Source of the DNA: an uncultured Moraxella sp.
GTDB taxonomy: Bacteria; Pseudomonadota; Gammaproteobacteria; Pseudomonadales; Moraxellaceae
Reading direction: 5' to 3'
Assembly (NCBI GenBank): GCA_943908425.1
Contig: CALTTC010000010.1
Location: 1 to 64,000 of the forward strand
Length of the DNA: 64,000 bases
The notes under the pieces were generated by a model. It was not told where the DNA came from, searched no databases, and saw only the letters and a program-made list of their open reading frames with translations. A program made the position numbers and the translations under genes. Of the stretch, positions 36,230 to 45,899 are shown in pieces; position 1 is the stretch's first letter, and each line of letters begins with the position of its first letter.

Positions 36230-37423
36230 TTATTCTTGGGAGGCGTCTTCTATCTCAAATCCGTGTTTTTTGGCGATGCGCAGGCAGGTCTGGTAGCGCT
36301 TATCGACGCTCGTGGCATACCAGTTGGTGTTATAGTCCTTTTTTAATTTGGGGCTATCAATCACCACTTGGGGCATTACCGCATATGCCGCTTTTTTGCC
36401 TGTTTTTTCTTCATACAGCGTACGAAGCGTGATGTAGGTTAAGCTCTCTTCAAATTTTGCCAACTTTTCTTTTTTTAAGTCTTGACGGATTTGGGTGGGG
36501 GTAAGCCTAGCTAGCGCTGGGATATTAGCACGCTCACGATTGACAAAATCAATAATCGCCGTCTCACTTTGGCTTTTAGTTAAGCGCGCCGTCCCATCGT
36601 CATACACCAACAAATCACCATCTAGCGCCAAAGACTGACCGCCGAGCGTCTGCACCCACGTCTGAAACGCCGCATTGCGACTAGAATACACCCCCGAATT
36701 GTAATCAGCAAACCGATACAAAGGCTTTGGGTACTGCGTGTCGTACTTTAATAAGCGGTGAATGCCGTAATACATACCGCCGTAACGACTATACAAATCA
36801 TCGCGCAAGTCATCATCATTCATACTACGCCTGCGATTATTTTTGGCATAATCAATATGCACCTGCATAGAGCCAAGCGTAGTGATGGGATTTAGTTTTT
36901 CATCAATGCCGCTATTTAATAATTTGGCGGTTTTATTAATCGTGCCAACCTTATACCTATCCCCAAAATAGGCAAACATCTCGCGAAACAATTCATCTAA
37001 CTGTCGCTCGGTTTTTACCTGTTTGATTTGTTTGGCAAAGCTGTTATCCTTTGTTGGTTTTTCGTCCAGCATCTTACGAAAATAGCCTGCCATTGTCTTG
37101 CCTAATTTTTCTTCTAGTTTATCATCCAAAGCTTTTAAGGACGTTTTGCCCAAATTTGCCACAGGCGGGTCAGCCACAAAATTGGATTCTTGGTCAATGA
37201 CAGCAATCACGCTACACACCGTCTTTGGGTCGGCATAGATATCTAACTCACTCATAATCGTTGCCATATCTTGCGCCCATTGCTGTTTATCGCTTTTGTT
37301 GATACGGTTGGGGATTAGGCTTGCAATTTCTTCCGCTGTCAGCTCAGGCGCTCGCACTGCTGGCTCTTGACACCCACTCAATAAAAAAAATATGCCAATA
37401 AAGAGCAGTTTACGCACTATCAT
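36230..37423 (-). CDS. DUF1615-type lipoprotein
   Basis: The ATG at 37423 gives a 397-residue lipoprotein with signal MIVRKLLFIGIFFLLSGC; the lipobox is LSGC. The mature part contains a lysozyme-like or murein-hydrolase-like region around VIAVIDQESNF and PITTLGSMQVHIDYAK, followed by RFADYNSGVYSSRNAAFQ; this pattern fits the DUF1615 family, whose function is unknown. The open frame continues 22 codons upstream into tesB without a good start. Its ATG overlaps the tesB stop by four bases (ATGA), so the two are coupled. Confidence 0.82.
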   Translation of the reverse strand: MIVRKLLFIGIFFLLSGCQEPAVRAPELTAEEIASLIPNRINKSDKQQWAQDMATIMSELDIYADPKTVCSVIAVIDQESNFVADPPVANLGKTSLKALDDKLEEKLGKTMAGYFRKMLDEKPTKDNSFAKQIKQVKTERQLDELFREMFAYFGDRYKVGTINKTAKLLNSGIDEKLNPITTLGSMQVHIDYAKNNRRRSMNDDDLRDDLYSRYGGMYYGIHRLLKYDTQYPKPLYRFADYNSGVYSSRNAAFQTWVQTLGGQSLALDGDLLVYDDGTARLTKSQSETAIIDFVNRERANIPALARLTPTQIRQDLKKEKLAKFEESLTYITLRTLYEEKTGKKAAYAVMPQVVIDSPKLKKDYNTNWYATSVDKRYQTCLRIAKKHGFEIEDASQE

Positions 37424-38343
37424 AAACTGGGTCGGTAACGCATCAAGCCCTCTTGCTGGCTTGTGGCAACCAGCTGTCCGTGTTGCCAAAACTGTCCGTT
37501 ATTTAGCCCCTTATCATAGGTGGCAATATCGCTTTTTAACTCATACAACAGCCAATCAGTAATATCAAAGGGGCGGTGAAAATGCAAACTGTGGTCAATG
37601 CTCGCCACTTGTAAATCTTTACTCAATAAATTCATCCCCTGCCCAATCAAGGCGGTACTCACTAAATACAAATCGCTTGCAAACGCCAAACACGCTTGAT
37701 GAAAAATAGGCGGATAAAGGCTTGGCATAATAGCAGGAAGCTTATTGCTATCTAGCTCATCTATGGTCAGCCATAGCGCTTGATGTGACACTGCTTTGGG
37801 TGGATTAAATAGTGGACGTGGGTCAATCAGCCTTACCGTAACAGGGCGAGGGTGGGATAGGCGCTCTTTTAGCCAGTTTGGGGTATGATTACTTGCGATA
37901 TAAGGCGCAAAAAATTCCTGCTCACTTGGCACGGCGGTGGGCGGTGGATAGCTAGGCATTGGCTTTTGTCCATCTAGTGGATTGTTATCCATCACCGCAA
38001 AGGAGGCGAGCATCGTAAAAATCGTGCAATCTTTGCCATCAATCATTTGGCTTGCCGTCACTTGCCGTGCAGATAAGCTATTTCCATCGCGCAACACGCT
38101 CACCGTATATTGCACCGGATAGCGGATATCACCGCCACGCAAAAAATAAGCGTGCAACGAATGACAAGGCTTGGCGCTCGTTAATGTATAAAACGCCGCT
38201 AATAGGGCTTGCGCTAGCACTTGTCCGCCAAACACTCTAGGCCCCACAAAATCAAAGCTTGGTCCAACAAAGCGGTTATCGGCAATTTTTTGTAAGGTGA
38301 GTGCACTCATTAAGGCGTGCAAGGCAGGGTTTTGAAAGGTCAT
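37420..38343 (-). CDS. tesB: Acyl-CoA thioesterase II
   Basis: TesB hydrolyses medium- and long-chain acyl-CoAs to free acids. The 307-residue product has a double hot-dog fold: VFGGQVLAQALLAA and CHSLHAYFLRGGD in the first half, and IDHSLHFHRPFDITDWLLYEL, with the catalytic aspartate, in the second. Length matches E. coli TesB (286) with a short insert. It is divergent from plsB, so lipid turnover and synthesis genes share an upstream region. Confidence 0.95.
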   Translation of the reverse strand: MTFQNPALHALMSALTLQKIADNRFVGPSFDFVGPRVFGGQVLAQALLAAFYTLTSAKPCHSLHAYFLRGGDIRYPVQYTVSVLRDGNSLSARQVTASQMIDGKDCTIFTMLASFAVMDNNPLDGQKPMPSYPPPTAVPSEQEFFAPYIASNHTPNWLKERLSHPRPVTVRLIDPRPLFNPPKAVSHQALWLTIDELDSNKLPAIMPSLYPPIFHQACLAFASDLYLVSTALIGQGMNLLSKDLQVASIDHSLHFHRPFDITDWLLYELKSDIATYDKGLNNGQFWQHGQLVATSQQEGLMRYRPSL

Positions 38344-38485
38344 TTTTAGGTTAATTAGCGAATTACGCCCTTATTATAGCACCGCTTGTTAAAAGCTTGC
38401 TATCGCTTGTGTAAAGTTTTTTAGCCAAAGTTTCGCCAATCAATGCTACAATAAGCCACCCTAATTGCACTCATTGTGGTGACGT

Positions 38486-40960
38486 ATGTTACAAGAGCTT
38501 TATAAAAATTTATCGGTCAAGACATTGGGTTTGGCTATCTCTCCAAGCATTATCGGTACAGCGCCCAACTTGCCTAATGACACCTTAACCTTTTATGTAC
38601 TAGATGAATACTCGCGCGCCAATAGCTTATTACTAGAAAAAGAAATCCAAAAAATGGGCTTACCAAGTGCACTCTCGCCCATCAAGCACAAAGAAGTAAG
38701 CGAAAGCTCGGCAATGATTTTTTTAAAACACCGCCGTGCTAAAGAGGCGCATTCGCCAAGACTTGAGCGCCTAATTAAAGTCTGCCTTGACAACCCTGCC
38801 TTGCGTATTCATTTAGTGCCTGTCACTATTTTGTGGGGACGCTCCCCTGACAAAGAAGAGTCGTTATTTAAGCTATTATTTGCCGATGAATGGCGCGCGC
38901 CAAGTATTAGTAAGCAGTTATTTAACATTGGCATTATGGGGCGTGATACTTTTGTGCAGTTTTATGACCCCAAACCCTTGCCGATGCTTATAAATGATGC
39001 CAAAACAGCAGACGATGACACGCTTAGCGCCATCACAGTAAGCGTACAAGCAAGATTGGCTGGCTATTTATTAAAACAGCGTACCAGCATTCTAGGGCCC
39101 GATTTGTCAGACAGACGTAACCTAAAAAGCGCCATTTTAAACGCCAATGCGGTGCAAGACGCTATTGCCGAACAAGCCCAAAAAACCGGCAAGCCTATCA
39201 ACGCCATCAAAAAAGAAGCCGAAGATTACGTGAGCGAAATCGCAAGCGACTATTCTTATTCGGTAGTGCGCGTCTTTGAGCGTTTTTTGACGTGGCTATG
39301 GAATCAGCTATACGACGGGGTACACGTCCAGCATTTTGACCGCGTGCGCACGCTTGCGCCTGACTATCAGGTGGTTTATGTGCCCTGCCACCGCAGTCAT
39401 ATGGATTATCTGTTACTCTCCTACATTATCCACACGCACGGCTTACGCATTCCCCACGTGGCGGCGGGCGCTAACCTAAATATTCCTGTGCTTGGCGAAC
39501 TGTTACGAGCAGGCGGAGCGTTCTTTTTACGGCGCAGTTTTCGTGACAATCCGCTTTATGGCACGGTATTTAAAGAATATCTGCACAATCTAATGCAACG
39601 CAATAGCCCTATTGAATACTTTATCGAAGGGGGACGTTCGCGCTCTGGACGACTGCTAGCCCCCAAAATGGGCATGCTGGCTATGACGGTAACCAGCCAT
39701 CTAAAAAGCCCTGCTAAGCCTGTGGTTTTTATCCCAACCTACATCAGCTATGAACGCATTATGGAGGGGGCGACCTATGTTGGTGAATTAAAAGGCAAGC
39801 CCAAAGAAAGCGAGAATTTACTTGGACTTATCAAAACCACAAGAAAAATAGAACGCATTTATGGGCGCGTTAATCTCTCCTTTGGCACACCGCTTTATCT
39901 TAACGATTTTTTGACAAAATTTGCGATAAACGATGACAACGCCCCCAATCTGCCGACCATGGTTGAGGCACTCGGCGCTAGCATTATGCAAAATATCAAT
40001 AATACGGTAGTCGTCAATCCCATCTCGCTTGTAGCATTAACGCTGTTATCCACCCCTAAAGCTGCGCTGGACGAACAGCAGTTTTTAAAGCAGTTAAGCT
40101 TTTATCAAACGCTTGCCAAGACGTTGCCTTATGATGCTGACACCAGTGTTACCGACATGAGCGCCAGCGAGATGACCGCTTACGCCATGCAATTAAAGCT
40201 GATTGAACGCACCCCTCACGCCTTAGGCAACATTATTCGTGTCGCTGATAAGCAAGCACCAATGTTAAGTTATTTTAAAAACAATGTTTTGCATGTCTTT
40301 ATATTGTCATCACTGGTCGCAACATTGGTCGAGCGTAACCGACAAATCAGCATTGACAATATGCATAAAGTCGCCGAGCTTTTGTATCCTTTTTTGCAAG
40401 CTGAACTGTTTTTAAGCATTGATAAAGCGATGCTAGGTACGACCTTAGAGGCGATACTAGAACTTTTAATTGACCATCAAATTGTCCTATGTAGCGACAA
40501 CATTATCAGTAGTCCAGCACACAGTAGCGGGGCTTATCAAATGCTTGTGGCGCTCGCGAGTCCTGCCGAACAAAGCTTGGAGCGTTATTTTATTACGCTG
40601 TCTATTTTAGCCAATGAAGGCAGTGGCAAGCTTACCCTTGACCAAGTCGTGGAGCTTGCCTATCTTGTGGGCTCGCGCGCGTCCGTCCTGTATGGGGATG
40701 ATTTGCCGGATTTATTTGACAAGGCGCTTTTTACGGGCTTTTTAACCACCTTAATGCGTATGGATTATTTAAAAGAAGATGCCGATAAGCACCTGCATTT
40801 TGACAAACGCATTGGCTACATCGTCAAATACGCCCGCTTTGCTCTAAATAGCGATACGCTCGCATTACTACAGCAAATCAGCCACGAAGCGGTAGACAAG
40901 CTTGCCCACGCCCCACGCAAAAAATCCAAGCGTTTTTTTGCAGGTAAGCTAGGATTATAG
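38486..40960 (+). CDS. plsB: Glycerol-3-phosphate 1-O-acyltransferase
   Basis: PlsB adds the first acyl chain to glycerol-3-phosphate at the inner membrane, starting phospholipid synthesis. The 824-residue product has the acyltransferase motif HRSHMD (His302, Asp307), the GGAFFLRRSFRDN block, the substrate-binding FIEGGRSRSGRLLAPK segment and VFIPTYISYERI. It matches the usual length (about 807 in E. coli). The start ATG has a weak ribosome binding site. It is followed 50 bases later by def in the same direction. Confidence 0.97.
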   Translation: MLQELYKNLSVKTLGLAISPSIIGTAPNLPNDTLTFYVLDEYSRANSLLLEKEIQKMGLPSALSPIKHKEVSESSAMIFLKHRRAKEAHSPRLERLIKVCLDNPALRIHLVPVTILWGRSPDKEESLFKLLFADEWRAPSISKQLFNIGIMGRDTFVQFYDPKPLPMLINDAKTADDDTLSAITVSVQARLAGYLLKQRTSILGPDLSDRRNLKSAILNANAVQDAIAEQAQKTGKPINAIKKEAEDYVSEIASDYSYSVVRVFERFLTWLWNQLYDGVHVQHFDRVRTLAPDYQVVYVPCHRSHMDYLLLSYIIHTHGLRIPHVAAGANLNIPVLGELLRAGGAFFLRRSFRDNPLYGTVFKEYLHNLMQRNSPIEYFIEGGRSRSGRLLAPKMGMLAMTVTSHLKSPAKPVVFIPTYISYERIMEGATYVGELKGKPKESENLLGLIKTTRKIERIYGRVNLSFGTPLYLNDFLTKFAINDDNAPNLPTMVEALGASIMQNINNTVVVNPISLVALTLLSTPKAALDEQQFLKQLSFYQTLAKTLPYDADTSVTDMSASEMTAYAMQLKLIERTPHALGNIIRVADKQAPMLSYFKNNVLHVFILSSLVATLVERNRQISIDNMHKVAELLYPFLQAELFLSIDKAMLGTTLEAILELLIDHQIVLCSDNIISSPAHSSGAYQMLVALASPAEQSLERYFITLSILANEGSGKLTLDQVVELAYLVGSRASVLYGDDLPDLFDKALFTGFLTTLMRMDYLKEDADKHLHFDKRIGYIVKYARFALNSDTLALLQQISHEAVDKLAHAPRKKSKRFFAGKLGL

Positions 40961-41010
40961 CCAACCCAATTAAGATTATTTATAATAGCACTTTTTGGAT
41001 AAAATACACT

Positions 41011-41529
41011 ATGGCACTACTTCCCATTCTCACCTACCCCGACACTCGCCTGCGCACCATCGCTGCCCCTGTCGCCCAAATTGATGACACCATCACCGCC
41101 TTAATTAGCGATATGTTTGAGACCATGTATGACGCTCGTGGCATTGGGCTTGCCGCCACGCAAGTGGACAGACACTTACAAATCATCGTTATGGACTTAG
41201 CAAAAAAAGATGAACCGCCCGCCCCCCGTGTTTTTATTAACCCTAGCGTTACCCCGCTAACCGATGAACTTGCCCCCTATGAGGAGGGCTGTCTGTCTAT
41301 TCCTGAATTTTATAATGAAGTGCTACGCCCTGCTCGTGTGCAGATTGAGGCGATGGATGAACACGGCAAAGCCTTTAGCGAGCAAGCAGATGGATTGCTT
41401 GCCGTATGTATTCAGCACGAGCTTGACCATTTAAATGGCGTGTTGTTTGTGGATTATTTATCCAGACTCAAACAAACCCGTGCCCAAGAAAAAGTCAAAA
41501 AAGTACTCAAAAAACGTAAAAACGCTTAA
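41011..41529 (+). CDS. def: Peptide deformylase
   Basis: Def removes the formyl group from new polypeptides. The 172-residue product has all three family motifs: GIGLAATQ, EGCLS (metal-ligand cysteine) and HELDHLNG (metal-ligand histidines and catalytic glutamate). In most gammaproteobacteria def is next to fmt; here fmt is 14 kb away on the other side of the origin. Confidence 0.97.
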   Translation: MALLPILTYPDTRLRTIAAPVAQIDDTITALISDMFETMYDARGIGLAATQVDRHLQIIVMDLAKKDEPPAPRVFINPSVTPLTDELAPYEEGCLSIPEFYNEVLRPARVQIEAMDEHGKAFSEQADGLLAVCIQHELDHLNGVLFVDYLSRLKQTRAQEKVKKVLKKRKNA

Positions 41530-42099
41530 TTATTTTAATTACTTTATTTTAGTGTATCACTTTGTTTGATGCTGATTTAATATGCTTAATTTCAAGTTCA
41601 AACATTTGATGCCGACTAATATCATATTTTGAGTTTATTATCTCAAAAGTTTCACGTGAAACTTTTGGTTAAGCATTAGAACTTTTTAATTTAAGATTTT
41701 TAGTTTAAGGCGTTTGGCTTAACAATAAGCCGTTGATTTATGTTTTTTTGGATATTTTGGGCGGTGTTAATTTGCCGTGCTTTAAATAATATTATTTGGT
41801 AAAAATAAAGTCAGCCGTTTAACTTGCTATTTTATCTGGGTTGCCTAGCACCTTTGTACAATTTTTATTTTATTTAGCTTTACATTATTCACCCTTGTCT
41901 TGCGTGGATTTTACCACCTCATTATCAGGCGTTATAGTTTACTCAGTTGTAATTTGCTCATATGCTTATCGCCTGTTTTATTACCCAAATTCACCCAGTT
42001 TATCCGCTACCATATTATCATCTCCCCTTACCGCTGTCTTAATGCTTATCATTATAATGTTGTCCGCCAACAAAACCATTATCATCTCTTTTTGGCAAC
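41530..42099. other. Gap with the leftmost parS site
   Basis: No gene I can support; two open frames from 41841 and 41900 have no ribosome binding site and look random. The parS site at 41649 lies here, inside a 22-bp perfect palindrome (41645-41666). Confidence 0.6.
41649..41662. promoter_or_regulatory. parS site 1
   Basis: GTTTCACGTGAAAC, the core of the ParB recognition palindrome TGTTTCACGTGAAACA. It is extended to a 22-bp perfect palindrome by AAAA/TTTT flanks. Confidence 0.9.
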
Positions 42100-42122
42100 A
42101 AAAAAGCCCGTAAGTAGGGCTG
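42100..42122 (-). terminator. Terminator of the small membrane-protein gene
   Basis: On the minus strand AGCCC and GGGCT (42118-42122 with 42106-42110) form a stem followed by TTTTTTG. Confidence 0.7.
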
Positions 42123-42156
42123 TATTTTGTTGGGTTGAGCATTGTTAGATTGAATA

Positions 42157-42426
42157 TTACTGCAAAAGCTTAGTGAGAAAAAATACCACCACCCCACCTG
42201 TCAAAATAGTAGTAATGATTTGGATATAAGGAAACCACATCATTTCTTTTTGCATTTTGGCGGTATTAATTTTCATTTGTTCAACGCTGGCTTGGCTTTC
42301 GTTAATGCTTTGGCGAGTTGCCTCTATATCAGCTTGGATTTTATTAATGTCTAACATAAGCTTCACCCTTTCTAGCTCATCTTTATCTAAGACTTGTAAG
42401 TCAATACGATTTATATCCACTATCAT
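42157..42426 (-). CDS. Small coiled-coil protein with C-terminal membrane anchor
   Basis: The 89-residue product is unknown to me. Residues about 12-60 are a charged heptad-rich helix (DKDELERVKLMLDINKIQAD onward); residues about 66-86 (WFPYIQIITTILTGGVVVFF) form a membrane helix, so it is probably tail-anchored. AAAGGTG lies five bases before the ATG, and a hairpin terminator follows, which supports a real single-gene unit. It sits in the parS-rich domain between def and the ABC exporter. Confidence 0.7.
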   Translation of the reverse strand: MIVDINRIDLQVLDKDELERVKLMLDINKIQADIEATRQSINESQASVEQMKINTAKMQKEMMWFPYIQIITTILTGGVVVFFLTKLLQ

Positions 42427-43074
42427 AACACCTTTTTGATCATTGTACCAACAAAGCCAAATTCCAACAGCTCAATCTTTAAAACCGCCCTGATGTCATC
42501 AAAGCATACACCAAAGCTATCCCAAATAACATCCCAAATAACAAGGTGATAATGCTTGAAAAATACTCACTATTTAGGCATTTTTACCCAAAAAAATCCC
42601 CAAATCAAAGGAAAAACCACCTTAGCAAATACCCACCCCTCGTTTTGACAAAGGGGTTTTTGTTTTCATTCCAATACAAGGGGTTGTCTATGGTTGTTTA
42701 GGAAAGCAAAACACCACCGCAAACAATACCCATAAAAAAAACCAATACAGCATTTGGCATTATCTGATAATAACCCAAGCCACTTACCTAAAGTGTGATC
42801 AAAAATAGCTTAGGCAACTTTACTTACAATCAGCAACATAGTTAGTACTCAAAAAAGAATAATAAAATTAAAGACATAGCATAACTTTTTTTAAGTTTCG
42901 TTGTAATTACCTTAAACTATCAATACTTGAGCCATCAATACTTCACCCATCAATGCCTTTACAGCCCCATCAAAGCCAATTGCAGTAGCGTTTACCAACC
43001 AACACAAGCTTATTGATATATAGCACTATACAGCGGTCTTTATGTTAAATTAAGCAGTTGTTAATTCCAAACCC
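42427..43074. other. Gap with an orphan plus-strand terminator
   Basis: A stem ACCCCT (42635-42640) with AGGGGT (42652-42657) followed by TTTTGTTTT looks like a plus-strand terminator, but no gene upstream is clear. A 49-codon frame from 42554, with AAGGTG upstream, runs through the hairpin and is doubtful. The rest has short CCATCAATAC-type repeats (42918-42955). Confidence 0.45.
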
Positions 43075-44997
43075 CTAATCTTCCACCAAAAACCCACCAC
43101 TTTGCCTTGCCCAAAGGCTGGCATATACACCGTTTTTGGCAAGCAATTCATCGTGGCTACCCATCTCCACAATTCGCCCTTTGTCCATCACCACAAGTCT
43201 GTCCATCGCCGCAATGGTTGATAAGCGATGGGCAATGGCAATCACTGTTTTGCCTGCCATCATTGCGTTTAAGCTTGTGGTAATGGCGTGTTCCACTTCA
43301 CTGTCTAAAGCACTGGTTGCTTCATCAAGCAGTAAAATTGGGGCATTTTTTAGCATTACCCGAGCAATGGCGATACGCTGACGTTGCCCGCCAGAGAGCT
43401 TCACGCCCCGCTCGCCAACTTCGGTGTCCAGTCCTTGGTTGCCGTATTTGTCCTGCAGTGCCGACACAAATTCCCAAGCGTGAGCCGATTTAATCGCCGT
43501 AATAATTTCATCATCAGTGGCACTTGGGCGACCATAGGCGATATTTTGTCTAATGGTGCGATGAAGTAGGCTCGTGTCTTGGGTTACCATACCGATATTT
43601 TGACGTAACGATTCTTGGCTGATATCGGCAATATTTTCGCCATCAATACAAATTTTACCGCTATCAACCTCATAAAACCGTAATAGCAAATTCACTAGCG
43701 TTGTTTTGCCTGCCCCACTACGCCCAACCAGTCCCACTTTTTCCCCAGCGTTGATGGTAAGGCTAAAATTATGCAATAAATAATCGCTGTTTTTATTGTC
43801 ATTGTCTTTATTGTCATCAATATCGCTATCATCTGTTTTTACTTCATTTTTGTCCTTATTAGCACCCCTACCATAAGCAAAAAACACCGCATCAAAAACA
43901 ATCTGCCCTTGTTTCACGTGAAACGACTTGGCATCTGCTTTATCAACAATGGCGTGGGCGGTCGTCAGTGTCGTCATACCATCTTGCACCGTGCCTAAAT
44001 TTTCAAACAAACTTGCCGTCTCCCAAAGCACCCAATGAGTCAGCCCCTGCAAACGAATGGCAAGGGCAGCTGACACCGCCACTGCTCCTGCCCCAACCAC
44101 ACCGATATGCCACAGATACAAGCTCATTGCAATGCTACCAGACACCGTTATTACCGCAATCACAGACACCAAAAACTCAAGCACCGACACCCATCGCATT
44201 TGGTCGTGTACCTTGCCCAAAAACGTCTGCATCGCTTCTTTGGCATAAGACAATTCACGTTTAGAATGGCTAAACAGCTTAACCGTCGCAATATTGGCAT
44301 AAGCATCGGTAATCCGCCCTGTCATCAAGGCACGAGCATCGGCTTGCTCTTCGGCGGTTTTTTGTAAGCGTGGCAACAAAAATACAAGCAGCCCTGCCAC
44401 CATAACAAGCCACAATAAAAACGGTAATGCCAACCGCCAATCTAACCCAATCAGTACCGCATTTGCCCCCACCAAAAACGTACCAATAAACACAAATACG
44501 CCGATGGTTGCCATCACCACATCACGCACGGCAAGGGCGGTTTGCATCACCTTGGCCGCCACTCGCCCCGAAAATTCATCTTGATAAAACTGCATTGATT
44601 GCCCAAGCATATGTCGATGAAATACCCACCGCAGCCTCATTGGCGTAACCCCTTGCAACACTTGATGATGAACCGTGGTCTCAAACAGCATAATGACAGG
44701 CATAACAAGGCTAATCGCTAGCACTGTCAATAAATCAGACCCTTTGACCTGCCAAAGCTCGCTTGGGCTATAAAGGTTAAGCCAATCAATAATTTGCCCC
44801 ACCCACGCATAAACGAACGCCCAATACAGCCCAGAGACTGCCGTCAATAGTAAATAAACCCAAAGCCAACCACGAAACCCAAGCGTACACGCCCAAATAA
44901 ATGACAAAAGCCCACTACTTTTTGTCATTGGGTCATCAGGATAAGCAGGCAATAATTGTTCAAAATAAGCAAAAAATCGGCTTAACGGCTTAGGCAT
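43075..44997 (-). CDS. ABC exporter (fused membrane and ATPase domains)
   Basis: The 640-residue half-transporter has an N-terminal six-helix exporter domain (about 45-330) and a C-terminal ATPase. The ATPase has Walker A VGRSGAGKTTLVNLLLR, signature KLSGGQRQRIAIAR, Walker B ILLLDEATSALD and H-loop IAIAHRLST. It resembles MsbA/MdlB-type lipid or drug exporters; the substrate cannot be told. An acidic Asp/Asn/Lys-rich insert (about 25 residues, encoded near 43790-43865) interrupts the start of the ATPase domain. A parS site lies in the gene at 43911, encoding SFHVKQ in the reading frame. Confidence 0.9.
   Translation of the reverse strand: MPKPLSRFFAYFEQLLPAYPDDPMTKSSGLLSFIWACTLGFRGWLWVYLLLTAVSGLYWAFVYAWVGQIIDWLNLYSPSELWQVKGSDLLTVLAISLVMPVIMLFETTVHHQVLQGVTPMRLRWVFHRHMLGQSMQFYQDEFSGRVAAKVMQTALAVRDVVMATIGVFVFIGTFLVGANAVLIGLDWRLALPFLLWLVMVAGLLVFLLPRLQKTAEEQADARALMTGRITDAYANIATVKLFSHSKRELSYAKEAMQTFLGKVHDQMRWVSVLEFLVSVIAVITVSGSIAMSLYLWHIGVVGAGAVAVSAALAIRLQGLTHWVLWETASLFENLGTVQDGMTTLTTAHAIVDKADAKSFHVKQGQIVFDAVFFAYGRGANKDKNEVKTDDSDIDDNKDNDNKNSDYLLHNFSLTINAGEKVGLVGRSGAGKTTLVNLLLRFYEVDSGKICIDGENIADISQESLRQNIGMVTQDTSLLHRTIRQNIAYGRPSATDDEIITAIKSAHAWEFVSALQDKYGNQGLDTEVGERGVKLSGGQRQRIAIARVMLKNAPILLLDEATSALDSEVEHAITTSLNAMMAGKTVIAIAHRLSTIAAMDRLVVMDKGRIVEMGSHDELLAKNGVYASLWARQSGGFLVED
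43911..43924. promoter_or_regulatory. parS site 2 (in the ABC exporter gene)
   Basis: GTTTCACGTGAAAC, intact inside coding sequence between the membrane and ATPase domains. Confidence 0.9.
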
Positions 44998-45022
44998 AAT
45001 CGTCTCAATTTATCAAAAATTT

Positions 45023-45036
45023 GTTTCACGTGAAAC
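45023..45036. promoter_or_regulatory. parS site 3
   Basis: GTTTCACGTGAAAC, upstream of the ABC exporter start. Confidence 0.9.
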
Positions 45037-45195
45037 TTAAAAAACAAAACTCACTTAAAATAATACTTATTTTGAACATAACAATTAACTAATAAATTAG
45101 TTAAAGAACAATAAATCAAGCATTATCTTACCATAAACGAAGCTTAAAATAAGCACCGAAAATTATGCAATCACGGCGTTTTTTTCAATCAATCT

Positions 45196-45209
45196 GTTTC
45201 ACGTGAAAC
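45196..45209. promoter_or_regulatory. parS site 4
   Basis: GTTTCACGTGAAAC, 173 bases from site 3. Confidence 0.9.
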
Positions 45210-45416
45210 TAGATAAAACCAATCAAATAGCCAGCTTAAAGTCAAACATCAAGCCAAATATTAAAGTGAACAACTGGCTGATACTACAGCTTAAGTCTAA
45301 TTATTGTTACTTATTTCCCCCTGCAATATCACAAACTTATTTTGAATACTGCCAGCCGACTTACATTACTGGCTTATACCGCCAAGCTTAGACCAAATAC
45401 TGCATTTTATTAAAAA

Positions 45417-45430
45417 GTTTCACGTGAAAC
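45417..45430. promoter_or_regulatory. parS site 5
   Basis: GTTTCACGTGAAAC, 221 bases from site 4. Confidence 0.9.
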
Positions 45431-45544
45431 TAATTATAAACCCGCCAATAAAGCCCAAAAATCATTACTTAAAGACAGCCAAAACATCAAAATCATCGTT
45501 TGTGATTTTTATCACCACAATCACCACAAGGGGACAGTTTATTT

Positions 45545-45558
45545 GTTTCACGTGAAAC
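45545..45558. promoter_or_regulatory. parS site 6
   Basis: GTTTCACGTGAAAC, 128 bases from site 5. Confidence 0.9.
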
Positions 45559-45881
45559 TTTTTGCTTGAATTCAGTCAAATCACCGCAAAAAACAAGCCA
45601 TCTTTAACCAATGAAAAATTAGCCAAAGATAGTTGTTTTTTGATTGACTTAAGATTTTATTGACCTAGTAGCACCTTAAACATAACGTTGCCCATAGACC
45701 GATTTACCAAAATAATTGTCGCCAAAAATAAAAGCAAATATCAAGCATTAAATAATATGACAGCAAACCGCCACCGATTACTACCAAGCAATCATTTCAT
45801 TTCGTATAGAACCACCAAAATTCATTCAATAATTTTAGCTTGAGCAACTGTTTTAATTTATAAATACAGCTAAATCAGCTT

Positions 45882-45895
45882 GTTTCACGTGAAAC
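45882..45895. promoter_or_regulatory. parS site 7 (abutting the dnaA stop)
   Basis: The full 16-mer TGTTTCACGTGAAACA lies within a 24-bp perfect palindrome (45877-45900) that ends on the first base of the dnaA stop codon. It could also form a transcript hairpin. Confidence 0.92.
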
Positions 45896-45899
45896 AAGC

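Larger units (their letters stand above)
44998..45899. other. Non-coding parS cluster downstream of dnaA
   Basis: About 900 bases without a supportable gene hold five intact parS sites. It occupies the place where dnaN would follow dnaA in most gammaproteobacteria. Open frames in it (for example 45203-45391) lack ribosome binding sites and family features. Confidence 0.7.

Noticed and set aside
41841..42148. Overlapping open frames in the def-downstream gap
   Set aside because: No ribosome binding site, no family features, and amino-acid composition of random AT-rich sequence.
42554..42703. 49-codon frame with an AAGGTG upstream
   Set aside because: It reads through a hairpin that looks like a terminator and ends without family resemblance; left as a doubtful peptide.
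45203..45391. 62-codon frame inside the parS cluster
   Set aside because: It starts within a parS palindrome and has no ribosome binding site or recognisable features.
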